Positions 6,784-16,053 are shown, counted from the stretch's first letter. The stretch is 64,000 bases of DNA from Dickeya zeae NCPPB 2538 (GCF_000406165.1 NZ_CM001977.1:480990-544989), one strand, 5' to 3'. Made by a program: numbers and translations. Notes: a model not told the origin generated them from the letters alone.

Positions 6784-8381
6784 TGGCCGATATGAGCATG
6801 CCGATGAGAGCGGTGATGATGCCGGTAACCCCGGTGGTCACCACGGCATCGCCGACGACGCAGGCTGAGACCGCGCCGGAGGTGATTATCGAAACCCGCG
6901 ACCTGTCACGCGTTTATCCGGGGGTGACCGCGCTCGATCAGGTCAACTACCGGGTGTATCGCAATAAGGTCAACGTGCTGATCGGTGAGAACGGCGCGGG
7001 TAAATCCACCATGATGAAGATGCTGGCCGGGGTGGAAACGCCGTCCTCTGGGCAGATTCTGCTGGATGGCAAACCGGTGACGCTGGGTTCGACCCAGCAG
7101 GCGGAACAACAGGGTATCAGCATCATTTTTCAGGAGCTGAACCTGTTCCCCAACATGAACGTGATGGACAACATTTTCATCGCCAATGAGTTTTTCCAGC
7201 GCGGCGTCATCAACGAAAAATTCCAGTACGCGCTGGCGAAAACCTTGCTGGAGCGGCTGGAGCTGGATATCGACCCCTACACCCCGCTGGGCGAGCTGGG
7301 CATCGGCCATCAGCAACTGGTGGAGATCGCCCGTGCGTTATCCAAAGACACCCGGGTGCTGATTATGGATGAGCCGACCTCGGCGCTGAGCCAGTCGGAG
7401 GTGAAGGTGCTGTTTGGGGTGATAGAGCAGCTCAAGCGGCGCGGCGTTACCATCATTTACATCTCCCACCGGCTGGAAGAGCTGATGGAGATTGGCGACC
7501 ACATCACCATTTTCCGCGACGGCCGTTTCATCTGCGAGCGTGAAGTGCGCCACGCCAGCGTACCCTGGATCATCGAACAGATGGTCGGCGACAAGAAAAA
7601 GCATTTTGACTACCAGCCTGCGCCGCAGGGCGACATCGTGCTAACGGTGAGCGGGCTGACGGCGCTGCACCAAAGCGGCGGTTATCGCCTGAACGACGTC
7701 TCTTTTAGCCTGCGCAAAGGGGAAGTGGTGGGGATTTACGGCCTGCTGGGTGCCGGGCGTACCGAGCTGTTCAAAGGGCTGATTGGCCTGATGCCGTGCC
7801 AGCAGGGCCGCGTGCAACTGAACGACGACTGCCTCGACGGGCTGGGATTTCGCCAGCGGCTGGAAAAAGGCATCGCGCTGGTACCGGAAGACCGGCAGGG
7901 CGAAGGCATGGTGCAGTTGATGTCTATTCGCGCCAACATGACCCTGTCGTCGTTTAGCCTGCGCGGCTTCTGGCGCGCCTGGACGTGGCTGCGTGAACCG
8001 GATGAGGCCCGCCAGGTGGATGAGATGGTGCGCCAGCTGGCTATCAAAGTCAGCGACGACGAACTGCCGATCACTTCGCTATCCGGCGGCAACCAGCAGA
8101 AGGTGGTGCTGGGCAAGGCGCTGATGACCCGGCCGCAGGTGGTACTGCTCGACGAGCCAACCCGCGGTATCGATGTGGGAGCCAAAACCGATGTCTACCA
8201 CCTGATCGGGCGTATGGCGCAGCAGGGATTATCGGTGATGTTTTCGTCGTCCGAACTGGACGAAGTGATGGCGCTGGCGGACCGCATTCTGGTGATGGCT
8301 GACGGCCGCATCACCGCCGATCTGCCGCGCAGTCAGGTCACCCGCGAAATCCTCATCAGCGCTTCCACCCCTCACGACTAA
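6780..8381 (+). CDS. Sugar ABC importer, double ATP-binding protein (RbsA/MglA type)
   Basis: The 533-residue protein has two fused ABC domains. The first has Walker A GENGAGKST (about 69-77) and Walker B VLIMDEPTSAL. The second has the degenerate nucleotide loop GLLGAGRTE typical of this class, signature LSGGNQQKV and Walker B VVLLDEPTRGIDVG. This is the standard asymmetric arrangement of monosaccharide importers. About 30 extra N-terminal residues rich in Met, Pro and Thr precede the first domain; a later start is possible but ATGs at 6780 and 6783 sit directly after a GGGGGG run that can serve as ribosome site. It powers uptake by the adjacent permease. Confidence 0.92.
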   Translation: MMADMSMPMRAVMMPVTPVVTTASPTTQAETAPEVIIETRDLSRVYPGVTALDQVNYRVYRNKVNVLIGENGAGKSTMMKMLAGVETPSSGQILLDGKPVTLGSTQQAEQQGISIIFQELNLFPNMNVMDNIFIANEFFQRGVINEKFQYALAKTLLERLELDIDPYTPLGELGIGHQQLVEIARALSKDTRVLIMDEPTSALSQSEVKVLFGVIEQLKRRGVTIIYISHRLEELMEIGDHITIFRDGRFICEREVRHASVPWIIEQMVGDKKKHFDYQPAPQGDIVLTVSGLTALHQSGGYRLNDVSFSLRKGEVVGIYGLLGAGRTELFKGLIGLMPCQQGRVQLNDDCLDGLGFRQRLEKGIALVPEDRQGEGMVQLMSIRANMTLSSFSLRGFWRAWTWLREPDEARQVDEMVRQLAIKVSDDELPITSLSGGNQQKVVLGKALMTRPQVVLLDEPTRGIDVGAKTDVYHLIGRMAQQGLSVMFSSSELDEVMALADRILVMADGRITADLPRSQVTREILISASTPHD

Positions 8382-8397
8382 CCGGCCGGAGTTCATC

Positions 8398-9465
8398 ATG
8401 AGTCAAAAATACACGTTGTATATGTACCTGCTGAAGGCCCGTACCTTCATCGCTTTGCTGATCGTGATTGCCTTCTTCAGCCTGATGGTGCCGAATTTTC
8501 TCACCCCATCCAACCTGCTGATCATGACCCAACATGTGGCGATCACCGGGCTGCTGGCTATCGGCATGACGCTGGTGATACTCACCGGGGGTATCGATCT
8601 TTCCGTCGGTGCGGTCGCCGGTATCTGTGGCATGGTGGCCGGTGCGCTGCTCACTAACGGTATTCCACTGTGGGGCGGCAATATCCTGTTTCTCAATGTG
8701 CCGGAGGTGATCCTGGTCGTCTCGGTGCTAGGGATGCTGATTGGGCTGGTCAACGGCGTGGTGATCACCCGGCTGGTGGTGGCACCGTTTATCTGTACGC
8801 TGGGCATGATGTATGTCGCCCGTGGTGCCGCGCTGCTGTTCAATGACGGCAGCACCTACGCCAATCTCAACGGCATGCCTGAACTGGGCAACACCGGTTT
8901 TGCTTTCCTGGGTTCCGGCACGCTGCTCGGTATTTTTCTGCCGATCTGGCTGATGCTGGCGTTTTTGCTGCTCGGCCTGTATCTGACGCGTAAAACCCCG
9001 CTGGGCCGCTATATCTATGCCATCGGCGGCAATGAGTCCGCCGCCCGTCTCGCCGGAGTGCCGATCGTCAACGTCAAAATCTTCGTCTACGCCTTTTCCG
9101 GCCTGTGTGCCGCGCTGGTGGGGCTGGTGGTGGCCTCGCAACTGCAAACCGCCCACCCGATGACCGGCAATATGTTCGAGATGGACGCCATCGGTGCCAC
9201 CGTGCTGGGCGGCACTGCGCTGGCGGGCGGACGCGGGCGGGTTTCCGGTTCGATCATCGGTGCATTTGTGATCGTGTTTCTGGCCGATGGCATGGTGATG
9301 ATGGGTGTCAGCGACTTCTGGCAAATGGTGATCAAGGGGCTGGTGATCGTCACCGCCGTGGTGATCGACCAGTTCCAGCAACGGCTGCAAAATAAGGTGG
9401 TCATGATGCGTCGCCATGAAAAAAAGCAGTCAGTTAACCCGTTGTCGGAGGTGAGCCATGTCTAG
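8398..9465 (+). CDS. Sugar ABC importer permease (RbsC type)
   Basis: A 355-residue polytopic membrane protein of the BPD_transp_2 family. Around eight to ten hydrophobic segments are visible, with the family-typical ILTGGIDLSVGAVAG stretch after the second helix and the cytoplasmic coupling segment containing GRYIYAIGGNESAARLAGV. It forms a homodimeric channel with the ATPase encoded upstream. The last eight bases overlap the kinase start, so import and phosphorylation are coupled in translation. Nothing is truncated. Confidence 0.92.
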   Translation: MSQKYTLYMYLLKARTFIALLIVIAFFSLMVPNFLTPSNLLIMTQHVAITGLLAIGMTLVILTGGIDLSVGAVAGICGMVAGALLTNGIPLWGGNILFLNVPEVILVVSVLGMLIGLVNGVVITRLVVAPFICTLGMMYVARGAALLFNDGSTYANLNGMPELGNTGFAFLGSGTLLGIFLPIWLMLAFLLLGLYLTRKTPLGRYIYAIGGNESAARLAGVPIVNVKIFVYAFSGLCAALVGLVVASQLQTAHPMTGNMFEMDAIGATVLGGTALAGGRGRVSGSIIGAFVIVFLADGMVMMGVSDFWQMVIKGLVIVTAVVIDQFQQRLQNKVVMMRRHEKKQSVNPLSEVSHV

Positions 9466-10969
9466 AGACGTGATCATCGCACTCGACGAAGGCACCAGTA
9501 ACGTCAAGGCGGTGGCGATTGACGCGCTCGGTCAGGTGGTGGCGCGTGCGTCACGCCCGCTTGGCCTGATGACCCCGCATGCCGGTTGGGTGGAGCAGGA
9601 CGGTGAGGCGCTGCTGGCCGGGTCATTCGTGGTGGTGCGCGAGGTGATAGCCCAGGTCGGGGCTGAGCGGGTCGCGGCGCTGGCTATCAGCAACCAGCGG
9701 GAAACCGCTATCGGCTGGCGGCGTGATAACGGCCAGCCGATCTCCCCTGCACTGACCTGGCAGTGTTCCCGCTCGGCACCGTTTTGCGAACAGTTACGGC
9801 ACAACCAGCAGGAGGCCGCTATCCGCGCGGCGACCGGGTTGCCGGTGGCCCCGCTGTTCTCCGGCTCGAAAATGCGCTGGCTACTGGATAACACACCGGA
9901 TGGTCACGCCCGTGCGGCGCGTGGTGAGATTTGCCTCGGCACCATTGATGCCTGGCTGCTGTGGCACCTGACCGGCGGGCGGCAGTTCCGATGCGATCTC
10001 TCCAACGCTGCCCGTACTCAGTTGCTAAATCTGCACCACCTGCAATGGGATGACAGGATGCTAGCGTTGTTCGGCATTCCACGCGCCGCGTTGCCAGAGC
10101 TGATGCCGTCGGCCGGTGAGTTCGGTGTGACCTGCGGCGTGCCCGGCGTGGCGGACGGCATCCCGATTCTGGCGATGGTGGGCGATTCCCACGCCGCGCT
10201 GTACGGACACGGGCTGGGGCGTACGGGTGGGGTGAAAGCGACTTACGGCACCGGCTCGTCGGTGATGGCCCCGCTGGGCGTGCCGGATACCCGTATCACC
10301 ACCCTGGCGACCACTGTGGCCTGGCACGATGGCGAGCGGGCGGTCTATGCGTTGGAGGGGAATATTCCTCACACCGGCGACGGCGTGGCCTGGATGCTAC
10401 AGGCCACCGGGCTGAACGCCCTGCCAGAGACGGCACTGAGTGAAGCGTTGCAGACGTTGCCCGCCAGTATCGAGTCTACCGACGGGGTGTATTTCGTCCC
10501 GGCGCTGACGGGTGCGGGTGCGCCCTGGTGGAACGATCGCGCACGTGGCCTGATGTGCGGGCTCAGTCGCGGCAGTGGTCAGGCGCATCTGGTGCGTGCC
10601 GCTCTGGAGGCGATCGCCTACCAGATAGCCGATGTGGTGACCGCAATGAAGCAACACCCGGACTTCCATCTGGCGCACTTAATGGTCGATGGCGGGCCGA
10701 CCCGCAACGCCTGGTTGATGCAGTTTCAGGCCGACCTGCTGGGTTGCCCGGTGGCGCGCAGCACCACCACCGAGCTTTCAGCGCTGGGGGCTGGTCTACT
10801 GGCGCGGCGCACGCTGGGCAGGTTGAGCGATCAGCAACTGGAACCGTTACTGCCGACGCACGACAGTTGGCTACCGGACGAGGCGCGCCATCAGCGTTAT
10901 CAGGCGAGCTGGCGGGGGTGGCAGGAGGCGGTACAGCGTACCTTGTGGCAGGCGAATCATCCTAAGTGA
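9458..10969 (+). CDS. FGGY-family carbohydrate kinase
   Basis: A 503-residue FGGY kinase. The first actin-like domain opens with IIALDEGTSNVKAVAID (phosphate 1 loop), contains NQRETAIGW and LTWQCSRS, and the second domain begins near YGTGSSVMAP, with VDGGPTRNAWLMQFQADLLG (two residues per contact loop) near the C-terminus. The NQRET and WQC segments resemble glycerol kinase more than rhamnulokinase or xylulokinase. It should phosphorylate the ketose or polyol before the split transketolase acts. Substrate cannot be read from sequence; a branched or short-chain ketose is plausible. Confidence 0.88.
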   Translation: MSRDVIIALDEGTSNVKAVAIDALGQVVARASRPLGLMTPHAGWVEQDGEALLAGSFVVVREVIAQVGAERVAALAISNQRETAIGWRRDNGQPISPALTWQCSRSAPFCEQLRHNQQEAAIRAATGLPVAPLFSGSKMRWLLDNTPDGHARAARGEICLGTIDAWLLWHLTGGRQFRCDLSNAARTQLLNLHHLQWDDRMLALFGIPRAALPELMPSAGEFGVTCGVPGVADGIPILAMVGDSHAALYGHGLGRTGGVKATYGTGSSVMAPLGVPDTRITTLATTVAWHDGERAVYALEGNIPHTGDGVAWMLQATGLNALPETALSEALQTLPASIESTDGVYFVPALTGAGAPWWNDRARGLMCGLSRGSGQAHLVRAALEAIAYQIADVVTAMKQHPDFHLAHLMVDGGPTRNAWLMQFQADLLGCPVARSTTTELSALGAGLLARRTLGRLSDQQLEPLLPTHDSWLPDEARHQRYQASWRGWQEAVQRTLWQANHPK

Positions 10970-10979
10970 GGAGCAGACG

Positions 10980-11777
10980 ATGCAACGTGATTTTCATGGG
11001 AAGACGGTGGTGATTACCGGTGCCTGCCGCGGGATTGGCGCTGGCATCGCCGAACGGTTCGCCCGCGACGGCGCTCATCTGGTAATGGTGTCCAACTCGG
11101 AACGGGTGATGTCGACGGCGGCGGATATACAGCGCCGTTATAGCGCAGAGGTGTTGCCACTGGTGGTGGATGTCACCGATGAGGCACAGGTGCAGACGCT
11201 GTATCAGCAGGCGGCAGAGCGCTTCGGGCGGATTGACGTGTCGGTACAAAACGCCGGGGTAATCACCATCGATTATTTTGACCGGATGCCGAAGGCCGAT
11301 TTCGAGCGGGTGCTGGCGGTAAACACCACCGGCGTGTGGCTGTGCTGCCGCGAGGCGGCGAAGTATATGGTGAAACAGCAGCACGGTTGCCTGATCAATA
11401 CCTCGTCCGGGCAGGGGCGCAAAGGGTTTATCTATACGCCGCACTATGCCGCCAGCAAGATGGGCGTCATCGGCATTACCCAGAGCCTGGCACAAGAACT
11501 GGCCCCGTGGAACATCACCGTCAACGCGTTTTGCCCCGGCATCATCGACAGTGAAATGTGGGACTACAACGACCGGGTATGGGGTGAAATTCTCAGCACG
11601 GAGGAAAAACACTACGGCAAAGGGGAACTGATGGCGGAGTGGGTGCAAGGCATCCCGCTCAAACGTGCGGGTAAGCCGGAAGATGTAGCCGGGCTGGTGG
11701 CGTTCCTCGCATCAAGCGACGCGCGCTACATCACCGGCCAGACGATCAATGTGGACGGAGGGTTGATCATGTCGTGA
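10980..11777 (+). CDS. Short-chain dehydrogenase/reductase (second of two in the operon)
   Basis: A 265-residue classical SDR: TGACRGIG cofactor loop at residues 14-20, SVQNAGV near 88-94, Ser in INTSSGQGRKG near 142, and the YAASK Tyr156/Lys160 pair. It ends with ITGQTINVDGG, normal for the family. Its ribosome site GTGAGGAG lies just after the kinase stop. It is only distantly like the first SDR of the operon, so the two probably catalyse different steps or act on different carbons, for example sugar alcohol oxidation and a later aldehyde or ketone interconversion. Confidence 0.88.
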   Translation: MQRDFHGKTVVITGACRGIGAGIAERFARDGAHLVMVSNSERVMSTAADIQRRYSAEVLPLVVDVTDEAQVQTLYQQAAERFGRIDVSVQNAGVITIDYFDRMPKADFERVLAVNTTGVWLCCREAAKYMVKQQHGCLINTSSGQGRKGFIYTPHYAASKMGVIGITQSLAQELAPWNITVNAFCPGIIDSEMWDYNDRVWGEILSTEEKHYGKGELMAEWVQGIPLKRAGKPEDVAGLVAFLASSDARYITGQTINVDGGLIMS

Positions 11778-11921
11778 GGGGGCGGTGCTATACCGTTATG
11801 CAGGCATCATGACGCACGCGATTAGGATAATTGCGTGCTATTTTCCAAATGCATCACGTATTTTGTTGTGCTGCGGTAATACCTGTTAAGATTGCCAGTG
11901 TTTTAAAGCAACGGTATTGGA

Positions 11922-12956
11922 ATGATGATGCGGACAATCGAAATGTGTGCAGGCGCTGGTGGTCAGGCCCTTGGTTTGCATAAAGCGGGGTTTGAACACC
12001 GTGTACTGATTGAAATTGATGAGCATGCATGTGCAACTCTGCGTCATAACAACCATCATCTGGCATTAAACTGGGGAGAGATTCTGCAAGCGGACTTGCG
12101 CCGTTTCGCCATTGAGGATGCCCATCGATACTGTGGACAAATCGAATTGGTTGCAGGTGGGGTTCCCTGTCCACCTTTTAGCAAAGCTGGATTACAGTTA
12201 GGAAAAGACGATGAGAGAGATTTGTTTCCCGCTGCTCTGCACATTGTTGAGGCTGTAAAACCGATAGCCGTCATGATCGAAAATGTTGCCGGGCTACTGG
12301 AGGATAAATTTTCCTCTTACCGTACTGAAATTCAGTGCTCTCTCGATAAGTTGGGCTATCAATCAGAATGGCGATTGCTACAGGCCAGTGATTTTGGTGT
12401 CCCACAACTACGACCAAGGGCGATCCTTGTCGCTATCCTGTCACCTTATTTTGAGCGCTTTAGCTGGCCTATCCCCTTAACAAAAACGCCGGTGACGGTT
12501 GGAGAGGCGCTTTATGATTTGATGGCATCTGGTGGGTGGCCGGGCGCTGAGCATTGGAAGTTACACGCTAATGCGATAGCTCCAACACTGGTGGGGGGCT
12601 CGAAAAAGCATGGAGGGCCTGATTTGGGACCCAGTCGCGCAAAACGGCAATGGCAATCGTTAGGGGTTTATGCGCATCGTGTTGGCAATGACGATGAAAT
12701 CCCAGGGGTTGATTTTAAAGGAGTACGTTTGCGGGACGGTACCATCAAGGCCGGATTTGAGGGCATGCCTTTGTTGAATGTACGAATGGCTGCCCGATTA
12801 CAAGGGTTTCCTGATGAATGGACCTTTGTTGGTGCGAAAACGCATGCTTACCGACAAGTAGGAAACGCTTTCCCTCCCCCGGTTGCACAAGCGGTAGGTG
12901 AATGCTTACGCGAGGTCATTGCCTCCATTAAATCTGAACGGAGTCATGCTGCATGA
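11922..12956 (+). CDS. C5-cytosine DNA methyltransferase of a type II R-M system
   Basis: A 344-residue m5C methyltransferase. The conserved motifs are in order: MCAGAGGQALGLHKAG (motif I, AdoMet), GGVPCPPFSKAG with catalytic Cys83 (motif IV), MIENVAG near 119-124 (motif VI), QLRPRAILVAI (motif VIII), a target-recognition region about 190-290, and QVGNAFPPPVA (motif X). Start choice lies among three tandem ATGs at 11922, 11925 and 11928. Its stop overlaps the endonuclease start by four bases. The gene is visibly A+T-richer than the flanking operons, consistent with horizontal acquisition. It should protect the site cut by the neighbouring endonuclease. Confidence 0.93.
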   Translation: MMMRTIEMCAGAGGQALGLHKAGFEHRVLIEIDEHACATLRHNNHHLALNWGEILQADLRRFAIEDAHRYCGQIELVAGGVPCPPFSKAGLQLGKDDERDLFPAALHIVEAVKPIAVMIENVAGLLEDKFSSYRTEIQCSLDKLGYQSEWRLLQASDFGVPQLRPRAILVAILSPYFERFSWPIPLTKTPVTVGEALYDLMASGGWPGAEHWKLHANAIAPTLVGGSKKHGGPDLGPSRAKRQWQSLGVYAHRVGNDDEIPGVDFKGVRLRDGTIKAGFEGMPLLNVRMAARLQGFPDEWTFVGAKTHAYRQVGNAFPPPVAQAVGECLREVIASIKSERSHAA

Positions 12957-13864
12957 AGGGATTAATCACTAGCCAGAGAGAGGCATTTCTTCGCAGGCTT
13001 ATCGAGCAGGGAACATGGGGATTTTCCCGTTTTGATAAATATGGGTGCAAGAAAATAGCCAGTAATGCAGACAGTGGTCAGAAAACGAGTGTCCAGTTGT
13101 CTAATTTGTTGCTGGATAGGGTATGCCAACAGCTAGGTATTAACCCTGATATTACGGAGAGAAAAAAAGAAGGACAGACAGCAGGGAATGAATTTGAAGA
13201 AGCCTGTGCCTGGTTTCTTCAGCAAACGTTTCCTCGGTTAGAGAATTTACGCCCTGGGAAATGGGATATTATTCAAGTAAGACAGCGGAATAATGATGCT
13301 ACTCTTGGGCGCTTCGAGCAATATTCACATCTGTCGGAACTGACTTCTCTGGCTGAGAAACATAAAGAGTTACGGAATTTTCTCGGGGATGGTTATACGG
13401 TATCACCAGATGTCATCATTACCCGAGAGCCTGAATCTGATGCAGATATTAATCAATTAACACCCATTGTTGATGATCTAACGGCAAGAAATACGATGCT
13501 GAGGCGAAGCAACCATTCCGGTGATAAGGCATTACCCTTACTGCATGCCAGCATTTCTTGTAAGTTCACTATGCGTTCTGACCGTGCACAAAATACGCGT
13601 ACAGAAGCATTGAATCTGATTCGCTCCAGGAAAGGCAGAACACCGCATATAACATCTGTTACCGCTGAGCCCATGCCGAATCGACTGGCTTCTTTAGCTC
13701 TAGGTACAGGTGATCTCGATTATGTTTATCATTTTGCTCTCTATGAATTAATTGAGTGTTGTCGAGAGCTGGATCGTGACGATTATCTTGATACGCTCAT
13801 GAGTATGATTGAAGGGAAACGGTTAAGAGATATCAGTGACCTGCCGTTTGATCTGGCTATCTAG
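12953..13864 (+). CDS. NgoMIV-like type II restriction endonuclease
   Basis: The 303-residue product aligns well with my memory of R.NgoMIV (recognises GCCGGC): the C-terminal segments SDRAQN, NLIRSRKGR, TAEPMPNRL, ALGTGDLDYVYHFALYEL and GKRLRDISDLP are near identical. Proposed active-site residues by that alignment are Glu82 (in GNEFEE), Asp143 (in VSPDVIITR), Lys184 (in ISCKFTMRSD) and Glu198; the Lys-to-Glu spacing of 14 equals that of NgoMIV. The RSDR segment, which contacts the CCGG core in this family, is kept. A GCCGGC-like or CCGG-containing target is inferred. Gene length and reading frame are intact. Confidence 0.9.
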   Translation: MKGLITSQREAFLRRLIEQGTWGFSRFDKYGCKKIASNADSGQKTSVQLSNLLLDRVCQQLGINPDITERKKEGQTAGNEFEEACAWFLQQTFPRLENLRPGKWDIIQVRQRNNDATLGRFEQYSHLSELTSLAEKHKELRNFLGDGYTVSPDVIITREPESDADINQLTPIVDDLTARNTMLRRSNHSGDKALPLLHASISCKFTMRSDRAQNTRTEALNLIRSRKGRTPHITSVTAEPMPNRLASLALGTGDLDYVYHFALYELIECCRELDRDDYLDTLMSMIEGKRLRDISDLPFDLAI

Positions 13865-14508
13865 GCTCTGCCGGATAATTTTTGAGATATGCCCCAAAGA
13901 ATAGACGTCGCAGGGCTGTATGTTACGGAGTTAAAGAGTGTTGCGCGTTGGTTATTTAGGGAGTTTGCCCTATAACTTGTTAGGTGAGTAGGGTGTATCA
14001 GGTTGTTGCGCATCTGAGCGAGTATATCCGTCATACGACAAGTCGCAGTACCTGGCCCATTCCTCACTTGTCGCGTTACAAGGCTCAAATGATCTTTGCT
14101 CTAAAGGTCCAATGCCACGCAAGTTATTTTTGTATAAATCTGGTGTAATCGTACGTCTATCGCTCCCGCATTCTTTATTTGCCATCATGCTTTCACAAAA
14201 ATAGAAATAACCTCTCCTTATTACGCATCACGCAAATGGTGCAGTCCGATTGTTTTTTGCACTGAAATAGACCCGTTACTGTAGAAATGGCACCGGGCGT
14301 GATTTATCCCGCTGTTTTTGTCATTCATTTTTATTATTGCCAGAGGTAATACATCCCCTGTTTATTGGCGCTTTCTCTTTTTGAGAAAGCATGTATCGAA
14401 AATCGGTAACGAGAATAATCCTTATTTGGCGCTGCTCTTGCAATATCACCGATGAATGCTTTGGGGTAGAGATCCTTTTTATTCATCCTTCTGGTGGTGG
14501 AGAACAGC
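13865..14508. other. A+T-rich spacer downstream of the R-M cassette
   Basis: This 644-base stretch lies between the endonuclease gene and the peptide importer. It is as A+T-rich as the R-M genes, suggesting it belongs to the same acquired segment. It contains one weakly supported minus-strand reading frame (listed separately) and, near its right end, the importer's presumed promoter. No insertion-sequence ends were recognised. Confidence 0.5.
13970..14188 (-). CDS. Small hypothetical protein or gene remnant
   Basis: A 72-codon minus-strand frame whose composition (DLYKNNLRGIGPLEQRSF, EEWARYCDLSYDGY) looks more protein-like than the random frames around it. I recognise no family. No good ribosome site lies at the usual distance; AGGAGAGG occurs about 20 bases upstream of the ATG. 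It could be a real small gene, or a fragment of a gene lost when the restriction cassette inserted. Confidence 0.3.
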   Translation of the reverse strand: MMANKECGSDRRTITPDLYKNNLRGIGPLEQRSFEPCNATSEEWARYCDLSYDGYTRSDAQQPDTPYSPNKL

Positions 14509-16053
14509 ATGGCTCGTAATCTGGCAAGACATATTCGGAAATCTGTTCGGAAATATGCATTAACCGCGTTACTGGCAGGTGTTTCCTGCACCAGCTATGC
14601 CGGCAAACAAAATGACACGCTGGTTTACGCCTCCGACAGTGAGGTGGAAAACGTCAGTCCGTACCACAATAACATGCGCGAAGGGGTGATTCTGGCGCAC
14701 CTCGCCTGGGATACGCTGATTTATCGCGATCCGAAAACCGGGGAATATAAAGGTGAGCTGGCGACCGATTGGCAATGGGAATCGCCCACAGTATTACTGC
14801 TGCATCTGCGTAAAGGGGTGACCTTCCATAATGGCGATGCCTTTAGCGCCGATGATGTGGTGTACACCTTCGACAATATCGCCGGGCCGAATACCGCCTC
14901 GGTGATTCCACAAAGCGTGGATTGGATCGATAAGGTGGAAAAAGTAGACGACTACACGGTGCGTCTGCATCTGAAAAAACCATTTCCGGCAGCGCTGGAA
15001 TATTTATCCGGCCCGACACCGATTTACCCCGCCCACTATTTTCAGCAGGTGAAACTGGAAGGCTTTAGCAAAGCACCGGTTGGCACCGGTCCGTACAAAA
15101 TAGTTAAGGTCATGCCGGGGCAAGGCGTGATGATGGTGAAAAACCCGGACTATTTCAAAGACAGCCCCATCGGGCAGCCCAAAATCGGCAAGATACAGTT
15201 TGTGGTGATCCGCGACCCGGAAGCGCGTGTGGCCCAGTTGATGACCGGCCAGGTGGACTGGATCTGGCGCGTGGCGTCGGATCAGGTCGATTCGCTATCG
15301 GCCATGCCGAATATCGCGGTGAAAAGCGGTGAAACCATGCGTGTCGGCTTTTTGGCTCTGAACACCAACGCCACCGGCCCGGAAGGCGTGCCGTTCAAAG
15401 ACTTGCGCGTGCGTCAGGCGATCAACTACGCCATTAACCGTCAGGCGATGGTCGATAATCTGGTGCGCGGCGGCAGTAAACCGGTGTACTCCGCCTGTTT
15501 TCGTACCCAGACCGCCTGCGATGCCAGCCAGGTAATCCAGTATCCCTATGACCCGGCCAAAGCGAAACAACTGCTGGCGCAAGCGGGCTATGCCAATGGG
15601 TTTGATACCGATCTGTGGGCGTACCGTGAGCGCGATTACGCTGAGGCCATTATTGGCGATTTACGCAAAGTCGGCATCCGTGCTCGGCTGCATTTTGTGC
15701 AGTACCCGGTGATGGCGAATGCGCTGGCGTCGGGGCAGGCCCCACTGGCGTTCAGCACCTGGGGATCGTTCTCTATCAATGACGCAACCGCGTTCGTCAC
15801 CCCTTATTTCGGCGGCAAAGGCAGTGATATCTGGAAAGACCCCGCCGTGATGGCCGAACTGGCACAGGCGGATACCGTGATAGACCCGCAGCAGCGCCGC
15901 GCACAGTATGCCGCGCTGTTGGGGCACATTTCGGCGCAAGCCTACATGGCTCCGCTGTTCTCTTATTCCACCCATTACGCGTTTACCGCTGACCTGAACT
16001 TTCAGGACTGGCCGGATGAACTGCCGCGTTTCGCCGAAGCGAGCTGGAAGTAA
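14509..16053 (+). CDS. Peptide-type ABC importer, periplasmic binding protein (SBP_bac_5)
   Basis: A 514-residue family-5 solute-binding protein. A signal peptide with Arg/Lys-rich start and hydrophobic core ends near SYAG. The mature protein shows EVENVSPYHNNMREG, then LATDWQWESPTVLLLHLRKG and TFHNGDAFSADDVVYTFD, the hallmark segments of DppA/OppA-like proteins. The ATG at 14509 is preceded by GGTGGAG at normal distance; upstream GTG codons in frame are less likely. It heads a five-gene importer operon and, with the downstream M20 peptidase, probably imports a peptide or acylated amino acid that is then hydrolysed. Confidence 0.9.
   Translation: MARNLARHIRKSVRKYALTALLAGVSCTSYAGKQNDTLVYASDSEVENVSPYHNNMREGVILAHLAWDTLIYRDPKTGEYKGELATDWQWESPTVLLLHLRKGVTFHNGDAFSADDVVYTFDNIAGPNTASVIPQSVDWIDKVEKVDDYTVRLHLKKPFPAALEYLSGPTPIYPAHYFQQVKLEGFSKAPVGTGPYKIVKVMPGQGVMMVKNPDYFKDSPIGQPKIGKIQFVVIRDPEARVAQLMTGQVDWIWRVASDQVDSLSAMPNIAVKSGETMRVGFLALNTNATGPEGVPFKDLRVRQAINYAINRQAMVDNLVRGGSKPVYSACFRTQTACDASQVIQYPYDPAKAKQLLAQAGYANGFDTDLWAYRERDYAEAIIGDLRKVGIRARLHFVQYPVMANALASGQAPLAFSTWGSFSINDATAFVTPYFGGKGSDIWKDPAVMAELAQADTVIDPQQRRAQYAALLGHISAQAYMAPLFSYSTHYAFTADLNFQDWPDELPRFAEASWK

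Noticed and set aside
11922..13864. Depletion of the endonuclease's presumed site GCCGGC in the window
   Set aside because: GCCGGC is present at several places (for example near 1454 and 14598), so no avoidance is evident; the true site is also unproven.
14220..14320. Possible sigma-54 promoter (TGGCAC) before the peptide importer
   Set aside because: TGGCAC near 14288 is not followed by TTGC at the required spacing, so it does not fit the sigma-54 consensus.
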